DNA of 16,156 nt from an uncultured Actinomycetes bacterium (GCA_945957335.1 CAMFLJ010000044.1:1-16156), one strand, 5' to 3'; shown: positions 1-6,625, counted from the stretch's first letter. Program-made: numbers and translations. Notes: generated from the sequence alone by a model not told the origin.

Positions 1-426
1 CGCCTCGGCATCGAGGGCCGGGTCGAACCGGGCCCCGTCGTGCTCGGGCCCGTCCCGTGGCTCGTCATGGCCCGTCGCTCGACCGGCGCGACGCCGCCGG
101 TCACCGCCGTCGCCGACGGCCTTCGCGCCGCCGGGCAGATCCCGTGGTTCCCCCCGAACGTGGCCGGCTGGCCGGGCGGCTCGGCGTGGTTCGCCAGCGC
201 CACCGTCGTGGCCCGGGCCCAGCTGGCTGTGGCGATCGCCCACGCCACCGCCGGCGACCACCCGACCATGGCCGCCGCGACCGACGGCGACCTCGACGCC
301 CTGGCCGACCGGCTCGGTGCGAGCTCCGGCTTCGCGGCCCCGAGCGCCGATGCCCTCCGCGCCGCGCCCGACCCGCACACCCGCCTCACCCTCGCCCTCG
401 TGAGCCCGGAGGTCGTCCTGGCATGA
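1..426 (+). CDS. DUF1800 family protein, C-terminal part (5' end outside window)
   Basis: The reading frame is open from the first base and ends at TGA 424-426, so only about the last 141 residues are present. The segment PPNVAGWPGGSAWF (about residues 51-64 of the visible part) is the characteristic C-terminal signature of DUF1800 proteins, followed by a helical Ala/Asp-rich tail that ends in SPEVVLA. DUF1800 proteins are large, usually exported proteins of unknown biochemical function, and they are commonly encoded directly upstream of a DUF1501 protein, as here. The stop overlaps the next start (ATGA at 423-426), so the two genes are probably translationally coupled. The frame has normal high-GC codon use. 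The family call is good; the function is unknown. Confidence 0.82.
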   Translation, partial: RLGIEGRVEPGPVVLGPVPWLVMARRSTGATPPVTAVADGLRAAGQIPWFPPNVAGWPGGSAWFASATVVARAQLAVAIAHATAGDHPTMAAATDGDLDALADRLGASSGFAAPSADALRAAPDPHTRLTLALVSPEVVLA

Positions 427-1697
427 GCCCCGACCCGCTCCCCCACCTCCCGGCCGGCCCCGCTGTCTCGCGCCGCCGCTTCCTCATCGGCGCCGCCGCC
501 GGCGTGGCCACCGTGGTGGTGGCCTCGTGCTCGAGCGGCAGCCCGGGCGCGGCGGGTGGCGCCTCGGGCACCACGTCGACCCTCGCCGCCGGGCCGACCG
601 CGATCCCGGCGAGCGGCGGGGACCGCGCCCTCGTCGTGGTCGAGCTCGACGGGGGCAACGACTCGCTCTCGATGCTCGTTCCGACCGACGGCCGCTACCG
701 CGATGCCAGGCCCACCGTCGCCGTGCCCGAGGGTGACCTCGTCGCCCTCTCCGGGACCTCCGAGGTCGGCCTCCACCCTGCCCTGGCGCCGCTCGTGCCG
801 CTCTGGGACAGCGGGCGGATGGCAGCGGTGCGCGGCATCGGCTTCCCCGACCCCGACCGCTCGCACTTCGTCTCGCTCGACCGCTGGTGGCACGCCGACC
901 AGCCCCTCGGGACCGTCGGCTGGCTGGCACCGTGGCTCTCGTCGCTGCCGGCGGGCGCCGGGCGCCTCTCCGGCACCGCCGTGCAGGGGCGCTCGCCCAT
1001 CCTGACCGGCGGCGACCGCCAGCCCACCGTGCTCATCGACCCCTCCCACTTCTCGCTCGACCGACCGGTCGCCACCGGTGTGCGGACGATGGCGGGCGGT
1101 GGCGCCGACGCCGCGTCGACCGACCTCCGCCAGGCCGCTCGGGCCGCCATGGCCGAGGCCGTCGACGCCATCACCGAGGTGGCCGCGCTCACGCCGGACG
1201 ACGACGGCGGGCTCGACGCCAAGGACCCGCTCACCCGCGGCCTCGCGTTCGCCGCCGAGGTCGTGGCCGCGGCGACGGGCCCGACCGTGGTGGTCGTGTC
1301 GTCCGGGGGCTTCGACACCCACGCCGGGCAGGTCGCCACCCACCAGCGCCTGTACACCGACCTCGCGGCGGGCATCTCCGGGTTCTGGGCCCGCGCCGAC
1401 CAGGGCGGCTTCGCCGACCGGGTGCTGATGGCCACGACGAGCGAGTTCGGTCGCCGCGTCGCCGAGAACGCGAGCGGGGGCACCGACCACGGCGCCGGCG
1501 GCGCCTCACTGCTGCTCGGCCCGGCGGTGGTGGCCGGGCTGCACGGCGACACGGACCTCGGCGACCTGCTCGACGGCGACGTCCGGCCCGTCGTCGACCC
1601 CCGGGTGCTGCAGGCCGCGTGCCTGACCTGGCTCGACGCCGACGTCGAGGGCCCGCTCGGTGGCAGCTGGGACGGCAGCGGCCTCGTCCGGGCCTGA
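423..1697 (+). CDS. DUF1501 family protein, probable Tat-exported lipoprotein
   Basis: This is a 424-residue protein. The ATG at 423 overlaps the upstream stop and places a twin-arginine signal at the N terminus: SRRRFLIGAAAG at about residues 16-27, then a hydrophobic stretch and a lipobox-like VASC (Cys at about 38), followed by a Gly/Ser/Ala linker. It is therefore probably a folded, Tat-exported, lipid-anchored protein. The mature part carries DUF1501 features: VVVELDGGNDSLSMLVP near the start, HPAL, PDRSHF.S.D.W, a GGFDTH segment and GTDHGAGG..LLLGPAVVAG near the C terminus. DUF1501 belongs to the alkaline-phosphatase/sulfatase-like fold group, but its substrate is not established. It is paired with DUF1800, as in many bacteria. 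The long upstream extension of the same frame (from 57) overlaps DUF1800 coding sequence and is not used. Confidence 0.9.
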   Translation: MSPDPLPHLPAGPAVSRRRFLIGAAAGVATVVVASCSSGSPGAAGGASGTTSTLAAGPTAIPASGGDRALVVVELDGGNDSLSMLVPTDGRYRDARPTVAVPEGDLVALSGTSEVGLHPALAPLVPLWDSGRMAAVRGIGFPDPDRSHFVSLDRWWHADQPLGTVGWLAPWLSSLPAGAGRLSGTAVQGRSPILTGGDRQPTVLIDPSHFSLDRPVATGVRTMAGGGADAASTDLRQAARAAMAEAVDAITEVAALTPDDDGGLDAKDPLTRGLAFAAEVVAAATGPTVVVVSSGGFDTHAGQVATHQRLYTDLAAGISGFWARADQGGFADRVLMATTSEFGRRVAENASGGTDHGAGGASLLLGPAVVAGLHGDTDLGDLLDGDVRPVVDPRVLQAACLTWLDADVEGPLGGSWDGSGLVRA

Positions 1698-1718
1698 GCC
1701 TCGCCCGCGCCGCTGCCC

Positions 1719-1724
1719 TACCGT
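1719..1724 (+). promoter_or_regulatory. Putative -10 element (TACCGT) for a leaderless Nudix mRNA
   Basis: TACCGT fits the actinobacterial -10 pattern TANNNT and ends 6 nt before the Nudix ATG, which would put the transcription start at or next to the A of the ATG. No Shine-Dalgarno sequence is visible in the 33-nt gap. This is inference from spacing only. Confidence 0.4.
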
Positions 1725-1730
1725 CGGGGC

Positions 1731-2195
1731 ATGCCCACCCGCAGCGCCGGCATCCTCCTGCACCGCACCGGCGCCGACGGCGGCATCGAGGTGCTGCTCG
1801 TCCACCCCGGCGGCCCGTTCTGGGCCCGCAAGGACGCCGGTGCGTGGTCGATCCCGAAGGGCGAGATCGCCGAGGGCGAGGACCCGCTGACGTGCGCCCG
1901 CCGTGAGTTCGCGGAGGAGCTCGGGCTGCCCGTGCCCGAGGGGACGGCGACACCGCTCGGCGAGGTGCGCCAGAAGGCCGGCAAGGTCGTGACGGCCTGG
2001 GCGGTCGAGGGCGACCTCGACGCGGCGTCGGTGGTGAGCAACACCTTCGCCATGGAGTGGCCACGCGGCTCCGGCCGCCTCCGGGACTTCCCGGAGGTCG
2101 ACCGGGCCGAGTGGTTCGGTCTCGAGGAGGCCGCGGTGCGGATCCTCGACGGCCAGCGCCCGTTGCTCGACGCGCTGGCGGCCCTGAGGGCCTAG
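1731..2195 (+). CDS. NUDIX hydrolase
   Basis: This 154-residue protein has a perfect Nudix box, GX5EX7REUXEEXGU, at residues 44-66: G44, E50, R58-E59-F60, E62-E63, G65-L66. The Glu residues bind the catalytic Mg2+. Nudix enzymes cleave a nucleoside diphosphate linked to another moiety (X). The N terminus (SAGILLHR... VLLVHPGGPFWARKDAGAWSIPKGE) resembles the small MutT-like/COG4119 predicted NTP pyrophosphohydrolase group; the exact substrate cannot be read from sequence. There is no clear Shine-Dalgarno sequence, but a TACCGT hexamer lies 6 nt upstream, which suggests leaderless translation. It lies 33 nt after DUF1501 but probably has its own promoter. Its TAG stop is built from the same CTAG that holds the stop of the convergent peroxiredoxin gene. 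Confidence 0.92.
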   Translation: MPTRSAGILLHRTGADGGIEVLLVHPGGPFWARKDAGAWSIPKGEIAEGEDPLTCARREFAEELGLPVPEGTATPLGEVRQKAGKVVTAWAVEGDLDAASVVSNTFAMEWPRGSGRLRDFPEVDRAEWFGLEEAAVRILDGQRPLLDALAALRA

Positions 2196-2674
2196 AGCAT
2201 CGAGAGGATGTTCGAGCAGGCGCTCTGCTCGATGCCCGACTCGTCGACGGCCAGGTTGGTGATGGTGCCGTCCTCGATGATGGCGGCGTAGCGCTTGGAG
2301 CGCTTGCCCAGGCCGAAGCCGCTGCCGTCCATGACCAGGCCCATGGCCTCGGCGAAGGTGCCGCTGCCGTCGCCGACCATGACGATGTCGTCGCCGACGC
2401 CCTGCTCCTTGCCCCAGGCGTCCATCACCCAGGCGTCGTTGACCGCGATGCACACGATCTTGTCGACGCCCTTGCCCTTGAGGTCCTTGGCGCCCTCGAC
2501 GAAGCCGGGCAGGTGCACCTTCGAGCACCCGGGCGTGTACGCCCCGGGCACCGCGAACAGCACCACGCGCCCGCTCCCCAGCAGCTCGCCGGAGGTGGTC
2601 TTCTGGGGCCCGCCCTCGGGACCCATCACGAACACCTCGACGTCCGGAACCTTGTCACCAGTCGTGATCGTCAT
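2192..2674 (-). CDS. Peroxiredoxin, PRDX5-like (atypical 2-Cys type)
   Basis: This 160-residue protein is full length for the Prx5 family. The active-site segment VPGAYTPGCSKVHLPGF places the peroxidatic cysteine at C50, with P43, T47 and the GCSK motif as in human PRDX5. Further cysteines are C75 (in VCIAVND) and C153 (in SACSNI), matching the spacing of PRDX5 C72 and the resolving C151. A KRSKRYA segment near 124-130 supplies the conserved Arg. It should reduce H2O2 and organic peroxides in the cytoplasm, using thioredoxin or a similar reductant (family knowledge). It lies 48 nt downstream of the HAD gene on the same strand, with a TAGGTT -10-like hexamer 8 nt before its ATG, so it may be transcribed independently. 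Retention of all three cysteines suggests a working disulfide cycle rather than a 1-Cys enzyme. Confidence 0.94.
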   Translation of the reverse strand: MTITTGDKVPDVEVFVMGPEGGPQKTTSGELLGSGRVVLFAVPGAYTPGCSKVHLPGFVEGAKDLKGKGVDKIVCIAVNDAWVMDAWGKEQGVGDDIVMVGDGSGTFAEAMGLVMDGSGFGLGKRSKRYAAIIEDGTITNLAVDESGIEQSACSNILSML

Positions 2675-2682
2675 GAGCGGGG

Positions 2683-2688
2683 AACCTA
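2683..2688 (-). promoter_or_regulatory. Putative -10 element (TAGGTT) for the peroxiredoxin gene
   Basis: On the minus strand TAGGTT (TANNNT) ends 8 nt before the peroxiredoxin ATG, and no Shine-Dalgarno sequence is visible between them. This predicts a leaderless or near-leaderless mRNA. The evidence is spacing and pattern only. Confidence 0.35.
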
Positions 2689-2722
2689 CCGGACGATCCG
2701 CCCCTTCGCGACCCTCGCCGGG

Positions 2723-3415
2723 TCAGAAGTGGTCGGTGAGCTGGGAGAAGCGGTCGAGCTGCAGCAGGCGGGGTGCCGAGGGGTCGAGCTCGGCGTGCTC
2801 GAGGGCCCACGTGTGGTCGTTCGGGATGAACACCGCCCCCATGCCCACGGCCAGCGCCGGGTTCACGTCGGACTTGATCGAGTTGCCGATCATCCAGGTG
2901 CGGGCCGGGTCGAGCCCCTCGGCCTCGGCCAGCTCGGCGTAGACCGACGGCTCCTTCTCGGGCACCACCACCGCCCGGCGGAAGTGGTCGGCCAGGCCCG
3001 AGGCGTCGATCTTGCGCTGCTGCTCGACCGGGTCGCCCTTGGTGAGGAGCAGCACGTCGTGGCGCACCGACAGCGCGTCGAGCGTGGCGGCCACGTCGGG
3101 GATGAGCTCGATCTCGTGGTGCTCGAGGCGGTGGGCGAGGGCGACGATGTCGGCGGCCGTCTCCCCGTCGACCGGCCGCTCGGCCAGGTGCTCGAAGCAG
3201 TCGTGGAGGCTGCGCAGGAACACCTTCGAGCCGTAGCCGTGGGCCGCCGCGTTGGCCCGCTCGATGTCGTAGAGGATCTCCCGCACCGCCGCCGGGTCGA
3301 GGGTGGGATGGGCCATCCACCCGATGAAGTCGTCGATGGTGCGCTCGAAGAGCACGTTGTTCTCCCACAACGTGTCGTCGGCGTCGAAGATCAGGTGCTG
3401 GCGTCCGGTCGGCAT
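2723..3415 (-). CDS. HAD superfamily hydrolase
   Basis: This 230-residue protein has all four haloacid-dehalogenase motifs. Motif I is FDADDTL with nucleophile D11 and acid/base D13. Motif II is VLLLTKGD with T125. Motif III is K154 in VPEKEP. Motif IV is GNSIKSDVNPA with D183. A helical cap of about 80 residues lies between motifs I and II (C1-type cap), and the DADDTLWENN start resembles YjjG/phosphoglycolate-phosphatase-like members. Most such enzymes are Mg2+-dependent phosphatases acting on small metabolites or nucleotides; the substrate is not predictable here. The start is supported by a GGAGGAG Shine-Dalgarno just upstream of the ATG. It is divergent from the Rieske oxygenase and lies upstream of the peroxiredoxin on the same strand. 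Confidence 0.92.
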   Translation of the reverse strand: MPTGRQHLIFDADDTLWENNVLFERTIDDFIGWMAHPTLDPAAVREILYDIERANAAAHGYGSKVFLRSLHDCFEHLAERPVDGETAADIVALAHRLEHHEIELIPDVAATLDALSVRHDVLLLTKGDPVEQQRKIDASGLADHFRRAVVVPEKEPSVYAELAEAEGLDPARTWMIGNSIKSDVNPALAVGMGAVFIPNDHTWALEHAELDPSAPRLLQLDRFSQLTDHF

Positions 3416-3523
3416 CGCTCCTCCGCCACCCTGTCTACCGCCCGCCGACGCCGTGCCCGGCCGGGTTTCGCGCTGCTCACCGCCACGTCACCGACCGATC
3501 ACCGTGCCGAAACACGCCTTCCG

Positions 3524-3529
3524 TACCGT
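3524..3529 (+). promoter_or_regulatory. Putative -10 element (TACCGT) for the Rieske oxygenase gene
   Basis: The hexamer is identical to the one before the Nudix gene and ends 7 nt before the GTG at 3537. That spacing would let transcription start at or beside the GTG. It helps decide between three in-frame GTG candidates (3504, 3528, 3537), none of which has a Shine-Dalgarno sequence. Confidence 0.35.
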
Positions 3530-3536
3530 GCCCTGG

Positions 3537-4565
3537 GTGCACGACGACGACACCCCTGTCGAGACCCCGGACCAGGCCTTCCTGCGCATCAGCCGGCGCT
3601 TCTGGCACGTGGTGGCCCGATCGGGCGACGTGGTGCCCGGAGGCCTGGTCCCCGTGACCCTGCTCGACGAGCAGCTGGTGCTCGGCCGCACCCTCGACGG
3701 CGAGCTCACCCTGCTCGACGATCTGTGCGCGCACCGCGGCGTGCGCCTGTCGATGGGCGCGCTGACCTCCGGCGGCTGCGTGCGCTGCCCGTACCACGGG
3801 TGGGAGTACGACCTCGACGGCCGCTGCACGGCGATCCCCCAACTCGACCACGACCGCATCCCGGCGACGGCGAGGGTGACGTCGTACCGGGTGGCCGAGC
3901 AGGCCGGCATGGTGTGGGCGTGCCTGGTCGGCGAGGACGAGCAGCCCGCTCCCCCACCCGAGCTGACCGAGGCCGACGACGCCGGGTTCGACCTGTTCGT
4001 CGGCGAACCACTCGACTGGGCGTGCTCCAGCTTCCGGGAGATCGAGAACTTCTGCGACGTCGCCCACTTCTCGATCCTCCACGCCGACACGTTCGGCAAC
4101 GGGCGCGAGCCGGTGATCGCCCCCTACGAGGTGACGCTGCTCGACGACGGCCGCACCCTCTCGTTCGACGCCGCCTACCCGGCCTGCGATCCCTTCGCCG
4201 AGCCCGACGCCGAGGGCCACCGCCCGTCGTTCCCGTCGGTGTTCGGCTACCGGGTGCTGGCGCCGTTCACCGTGCGGCTCGAGGGCGCGGCCGGGCCCGG
4301 CACGGTGATGTGGATCCACTCGACCCCGACCAGCGCCCGCACGTGCCGGGTGTTCTGGGACACCGCCTTCCCCGTCGAGGCCCGCACCGACTTCGCCGCC
4401 TACGCCGAGTTCGAGGAGAAGGTGTGGGGCCCCGACCGGGCGATGGTCGAGGGCCAGCGGCCGGAGCTGCTCCCCCTCGACCTCACCGAGGAGCTGCACC
4501 TCCCGTTCGACCGCTTCGCCGTCGCCTACCGCCGCCTCCTCGGGGAGATGGGCTACCGGCTCTGA
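3537..4565 (+). CDS. Rieske [2Fe-2S] non-heme iron oxygenase, alpha-subunit-like
   Basis: The protein has 342 residues if the GTG at 3537 is used. The N-terminal Rieske domain binds a [2Fe-2S] cluster through C64-A-H66 and C84-PY-H87 (CAHRG ... CPYHGW). The C-terminal catalytic domain has the mononuclear iron site in ENFCDVAHFSILH: bridging D174 and ligands H177 and H182. The C-terminal acidic stretch around GPDRAMVEGQRPE probably supplies the last carboxylate ligand region. Its length and layout resemble VanA-like O-demethylases and other single-component Rieske oxygenases, which need an external reductase. No reductase or ferredoxin gene is in the window, so the substrate and electron donor are unknown. 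In-frame GTGs at 3504 and 3528 are alternative starts; 3537 is preferred because of the TACCGT box 7 nt upstream. A hairpin follows the stop. Confidence 0.88.
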   Translation: MHDDDTPVETPDQAFLRISRRFWHVVARSGDVVPGGLVPVTLLDEQLVLGRTLDGELTLLDDLCAHRGVRLSMGALTSGGCVRCPYHGWEYDLDGRCTAIPQLDHDRIPATARVTSYRVAEQAGMVWACLVGEDEQPAPPPELTEADDAGFDLFVGEPLDWACSSFREIENFCDVAHFSILHADTFGNGREPVIAPYEVTLLDDGRTLSFDAAYPACDPFAEPDAEGHRPSFPSVFGYRVLAPFTVRLEGAAGPGTVMWIHSTPTSARTCRVFWDTAFPVEARTDFAAYAEFEEKVWGPDRAMVEGQRPELLPLDLTEELHLPFDRFAVAYRRLLGEMGYRL

Positions 4566-4606
4566 AGGCGGTCGTCGGCGTCGACGACGCTGCACAACCC
4601 GACTCC

Positions 4607-4650
4607 GAACCCTCGACCGGGGTGCGGTCGGGACAGGGGTCGAGGGCTTC
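4607..4650. terminator. Inverted repeat downstream of the Rieske gene, possible terminator
   Basis: CCCTCGACC at 4610-4618 is perfectly complementary to GGTCGAGGG at 4638-4646, with 19 nt between. GAA (4607-4609) and TTC (4648-4650) can extend the stem across a one-base bulge. It begins about 40 nt after the Rieske stop and has no T-run, as is common in high-GC genomes. It lies in the region that would encode the missing N terminus of the DUF222 protein. Confidence 0.4.
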
Positions 4651-4686
4651 GCCAACACGGCCACGTTCGAGCGGCACCGCTGCGGC

Positions 4687-5973
4687 ATGACCCTGCCCCG
4701 CTCGCGGCAGGTCGCCAAGCGGGCAGCCCGGGTCGCGGCGTGGCCGGAGCTCGGTACCGCCTGGCGCGAGGGCCGCCTCACCGGCGCCCAGGTCGAGCTC
4801 GCCGCCTCGCTCGTGCCCGAGCGCCACGTCGAGCGCTTCGCCGAGACCGTCGATGACACCATCGCCATCCTCTCCCCGCTCACCGCCCACCAGAGCGACC
4901 GGGTGCTGCGCCACTGGGTGAGCGCCGCCGACGACATGGCGGTGCGCGAGGCCGTCGAGGCCGGCATCGACCCGACCGAGGTCGTGCCCGAGCGCGAGCT
5001 GTCGGCCACGCGCGTCGGAGGCGAGCTCGCCATCCGAGGCTTCCTCGACACCGACTCGGCCGCCCCCGTCGAGAAGGCCCTCGAGGCCGCCACCCGCGAC
5101 GACCTCCCCGGCGAGCGCCGAACGCCCAAGCAGCGGCGGGCCGACGCGCTCGTCGCCATGAGCCAGGCCTACCTCGACTTGCTCGAGGGCCCCGACGCCA
5201 ACCGGCGACGCGAGCGCCTCACCATCACCGCCGACGTGGTCACCCTCCACCGGGCGTGGCTCAAGGTCGCCGGTGTCGTGACGGCCGAGCAGCTCGAACG
5301 GTTCCTCGACGACCGGCCCGGGCTGGGCGAGCTCGACCGGGGCCTGTTCCTCACCGCCTTCGACGGCGGCGCACCCGACGCCACCACGCTCGACGGCAAC
5401 CCCGTCACCGACAGCCTGCTGGCGTCGGTCGCGTCGGGCGGAGCCATGGAGCTGCTGCTCAGCGCCGACGGCCGCCTCCTCCACCTCGGCCGCACCACCC
5501 GCACCTTCACCCCCGCCCAACGCCGCGCCGTGCTCGCCCGCGACGGCGGTTGCCGGGGGTGCGGCGCCGACCCCTCCAAGTGCGACATCCACCACGTCGT
5601 GCCGTGGGAAGAAGGCGGCTGCACCGACATCGACAACGCCGTCGCCCTGTGCCGCCGCTGCCACCGCATGCTCCACCGACACCGGTGGCGCAACGAGATC
5701 GCCACCGACGGCACCTACACCCTCACCGTCGCAGGCGGGGCCACGAGGGTCAGCCGACCGCCCGGCATCGACCCGCTCCTCCCCCGGCTCCCTGTGGCCA
5801 CCAGCTCCGAACCGGCACGACCCGCGGCCACCTCGCCACCGCCGACACGACGTCCCCGTTGCGACTGCCCCTGCCTCGAGCACCGCAGCCCCGCCGAGGA
5901 GGCCGAGCACCAACGTCACCGCCACCTCGTGCTCCAGCGGGCCCGCCGAGAGCTCGGCCTCTCCGCCGCCTGA
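4687..5973 (+). CDS. DUF222 / HNH endonuclease protein, probably 5'-truncated or with an unresolved start
   Basis: From the first ATG the protein has 428 residues. The N-terminal two thirds match the DUF222 domain (AWPELGTAWREGRLTGAQVELAASLVPERH is the typical helix pair). The C-terminal HNH domain has zinc cysteines C289, C292, C322 and C325 and the catalytic core CDIHHVVPWEEGG (His 302-303), then DNAVALCRRCHRMLH. The protein ends in a Pro/Thr-rich linker and a basic tail. Such proteins (related to the 13E12-repeat family of mycobacteria) are abundant multicopy actinobacterial genes of uncertain role, probably DNA nucleases. The same frame stays open upstream and reads GVEGFANTATFERHRCG directly before the ATG, which looks like further DUF222 sequence, yet no ATG, GTG or TTG is present there. 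There is no Shine-Dalgarno sequence before 4687. The gene may have lost its 5' end; otherwise the frame and HNH core look intact. Confidence 0.8.
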   Translation: MTLPRSRQVAKRAARVAAWPELGTAWREGRLTGAQVELAASLVPERHVERFAETVDDTIAILSPLTAHQSDRVLRHWVSAADDMAVREAVEAGIDPTEVVPERELSATRVGGELAIRGFLDTDSAAPVEKALEAATRDDLPGERRTPKQRRADALVAMSQAYLDLLEGPDANRRRERLTITADVVTLHRAWLKVAGVVTAEQLERFLDDRPGLGELDRGLFLTAFDGGAPDATTLDGNPVTDSLLASVASGGAMELLLSADGRLLHLGRTTRTFTPAQRRAVLARDGGCRGCGADPSKCDIHHVVPWEEGGCTDIDNAVALCRRCHRMLHRHRWRNEIATDGTYTLTVAGGATRVSRPPGIDPLLPRLPVATSSEPARPAATSPPPTRRPRCDCPCLEHRSPAEEAEHQRHRHLVLQRARRELGLSAA

Positions 5974-6122
5974 CCCTCCGATGCCGGGCCACGGGACGGC
6001 GGTGGACTGACTCGCCTCGTCAGCGGGAAGGAAGTCGGCACACCAAGCGGCGGCGGGAGCCCCACTTGCACCCGTGCGTCACGACGGCCGACACCGGAGA
6101 CGGGCCCTCATCGGCTCGACGA

Positions 6123-6151
6123 GGTCGACGTCGCCGTCACGCACGTCGACC
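6123..6151. repeat. 9-bp inverted repeat in the leader of the 25-residue peptide gene
   Basis: GGTCGACGT at 6123-6131 and ACGTCGACC at 6143-6151 are perfect reverse complements separated by 11 nt. The right arm ends 3 nt before the GGAG ribosome binding site (6155-6158). It could be a dimeric-repressor operator or an mRNA hairpin beside the ribosome binding site. No protein partner can be named. Confidence 0.55.
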
Positions 6152-6167
6152 GACGGAGACACCCACC

Positions 6168-6245
6168 ATGTACATCGGCATCGGCACCATCGTGATCATC
6201 GTGATCATCGTCCTCATCATCCTGGCCCTGCGCGGACGGGCCTGA
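6168..6245 (+). CDS. 25-residue single-pass membrane peptide
   Basis: The ATG at 6168 is preceded by a GGAG ribosome binding site 9 nt upstream. The product starts MYIGIGT, then has about 14 consecutive Ile/Val/Leu residues, and ends LALRGRA. This is a single transmembrane helix with a short positively charged tail, so the C terminus is probably cytoplasmic. The core is encoded by near-repeats of ATCGTGATC. Many actinobacteria encode similar tiny hydrophobic proteins of unknown role, but I do not recognise a named family. The gene stands alone: an inverted repeat sits in its leader and a strong GC-rich hairpin starts 15 nt after the stop. A toxin-like peptide is conceivable but nothing in the sequence shows it. 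Confidence 0.6.
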   Translation: MYIGIGTIVIIVIIVLIILALRGRA

Positions 6246-6259
6246 CCGGGGGACCTCGA

Positions 6260-6293
6260 CCCGAGGCGGGCGCCGGTGCGCGCCCGCCTCGGG
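6260..6293. terminator. 14-bp perfect hairpin, probable bidirectional terminator
   Basis: CCCGAGGCGGGCGC (6260-6273) and GCGCCCGCCTCGGG (6280-6293) pair perfectly over 14 bp with a 6-nt loop. It lies 15 nt after the stop of the 25-residue peptide gene (+) and 3 nt beyond the stop of the convergent 94-residue gene (-), so it can end both transcripts. There is no U-tract, which is usual in high-GC actinobacteria. Confidence 0.75.
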
Positions 6294-6295
6294 CC

Positions 6296-6580
6296 CTACG
6301 GGCGAGATGCGCCTCCGGGCGGATCATCGGGAGCCCCCAGACTCTGGGCGAAGGCGGAGCGCTCCCTTCGAGCAGACACCTGGGCCCGCCGGACCCACGC
6401 GTCAAGCTCGAGACGATCCGACACCACCAGCTCGATGCGTCCGTCCTCGAGGCGACGGAGCCGGCCGGCCTCCCGCAGGACGCGCCACAGGGCCCCGAGG
6501 TCACCCGTGGTGCACCGGCCACCGGCGAGGCGACGCAGGTCGTCGAGGTCCGCGACCACGAACGGTCCGCATTCGCTCAC
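6296..6580 (-). CDS. Hypothetical protein, 94 residues
   Basis: I do not recognise the family. The GTG start at 6580 is well supported: an AGGAG Shine-Dalgarno (plus-strand CTCCT at 6588-6592) lies 7 nt upstream. The product begins MSECGPFVVADLDDLRRLAGG. It is hydrophilic, rich in Arg, Leu and Asp, and predicted to be helical, with a RLEDGRIELVVSDRLELDAWVRRAQ stretch in the middle resembling a small beta-hairpin followed by a helix. No signal peptide or membrane segment is visible. Codon use is typical of the region, with third positions mostly G or C. It converges on the 25-residue peptide gene and shares its terminator hairpin. It could be a small regulatory or DNA-binding protein, but that is a guess. 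Confidence 0.55.
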   Translation of the reverse strand: MSECGPFVVADLDDLRRLAGGRCTTGDLGALWRVLREAGRLRRLEDGRIELVVSDRLELDAWVRRAQVSARRERSAFAQSLGAPDDPPGGASRP

Positions 6581-6625
6581 CGCAGGGCTCCTGACCGTTC
6601 GATGACCGGCTCGGCACCGACCGAC

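Noticed and set aside
2057..4690. An 877-codon open frame on the plus strand
   Set aside because: It runs antisense to the peroxiredoxin and HAD genes and out of frame through the Rieske gene, all of which have clear motifs. Its product is low-complexity His/Arg/Val-rich sequence typical of a GC-rich shadow frame.
3477..5925. Long minus-strand open frames opposite the Rieske and DUF222/HNH genes
   Set aside because: They mirror real plus-strand genes with catalytic motifs. The translations are compositionally biased, match no family I recognise and have no ribosome binding sites.
6007..6023. CTGAC/GTCAG short inverted repeat after the HNH gene
   Set aside because: The stem is only 5 bp with a 7-nt loop, too weak to separate from chance at this GC content.
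6168..6245. Reading the 25-residue membrane peptide as a type I toxin with an antisense RNA antitoxin
   Set aside because: There is no visible antisense promoter or structured antisense RNA, and the convergent 94-residue gene ends before the peptide gene. Hydrophobicity alone is not evidence of toxicity.
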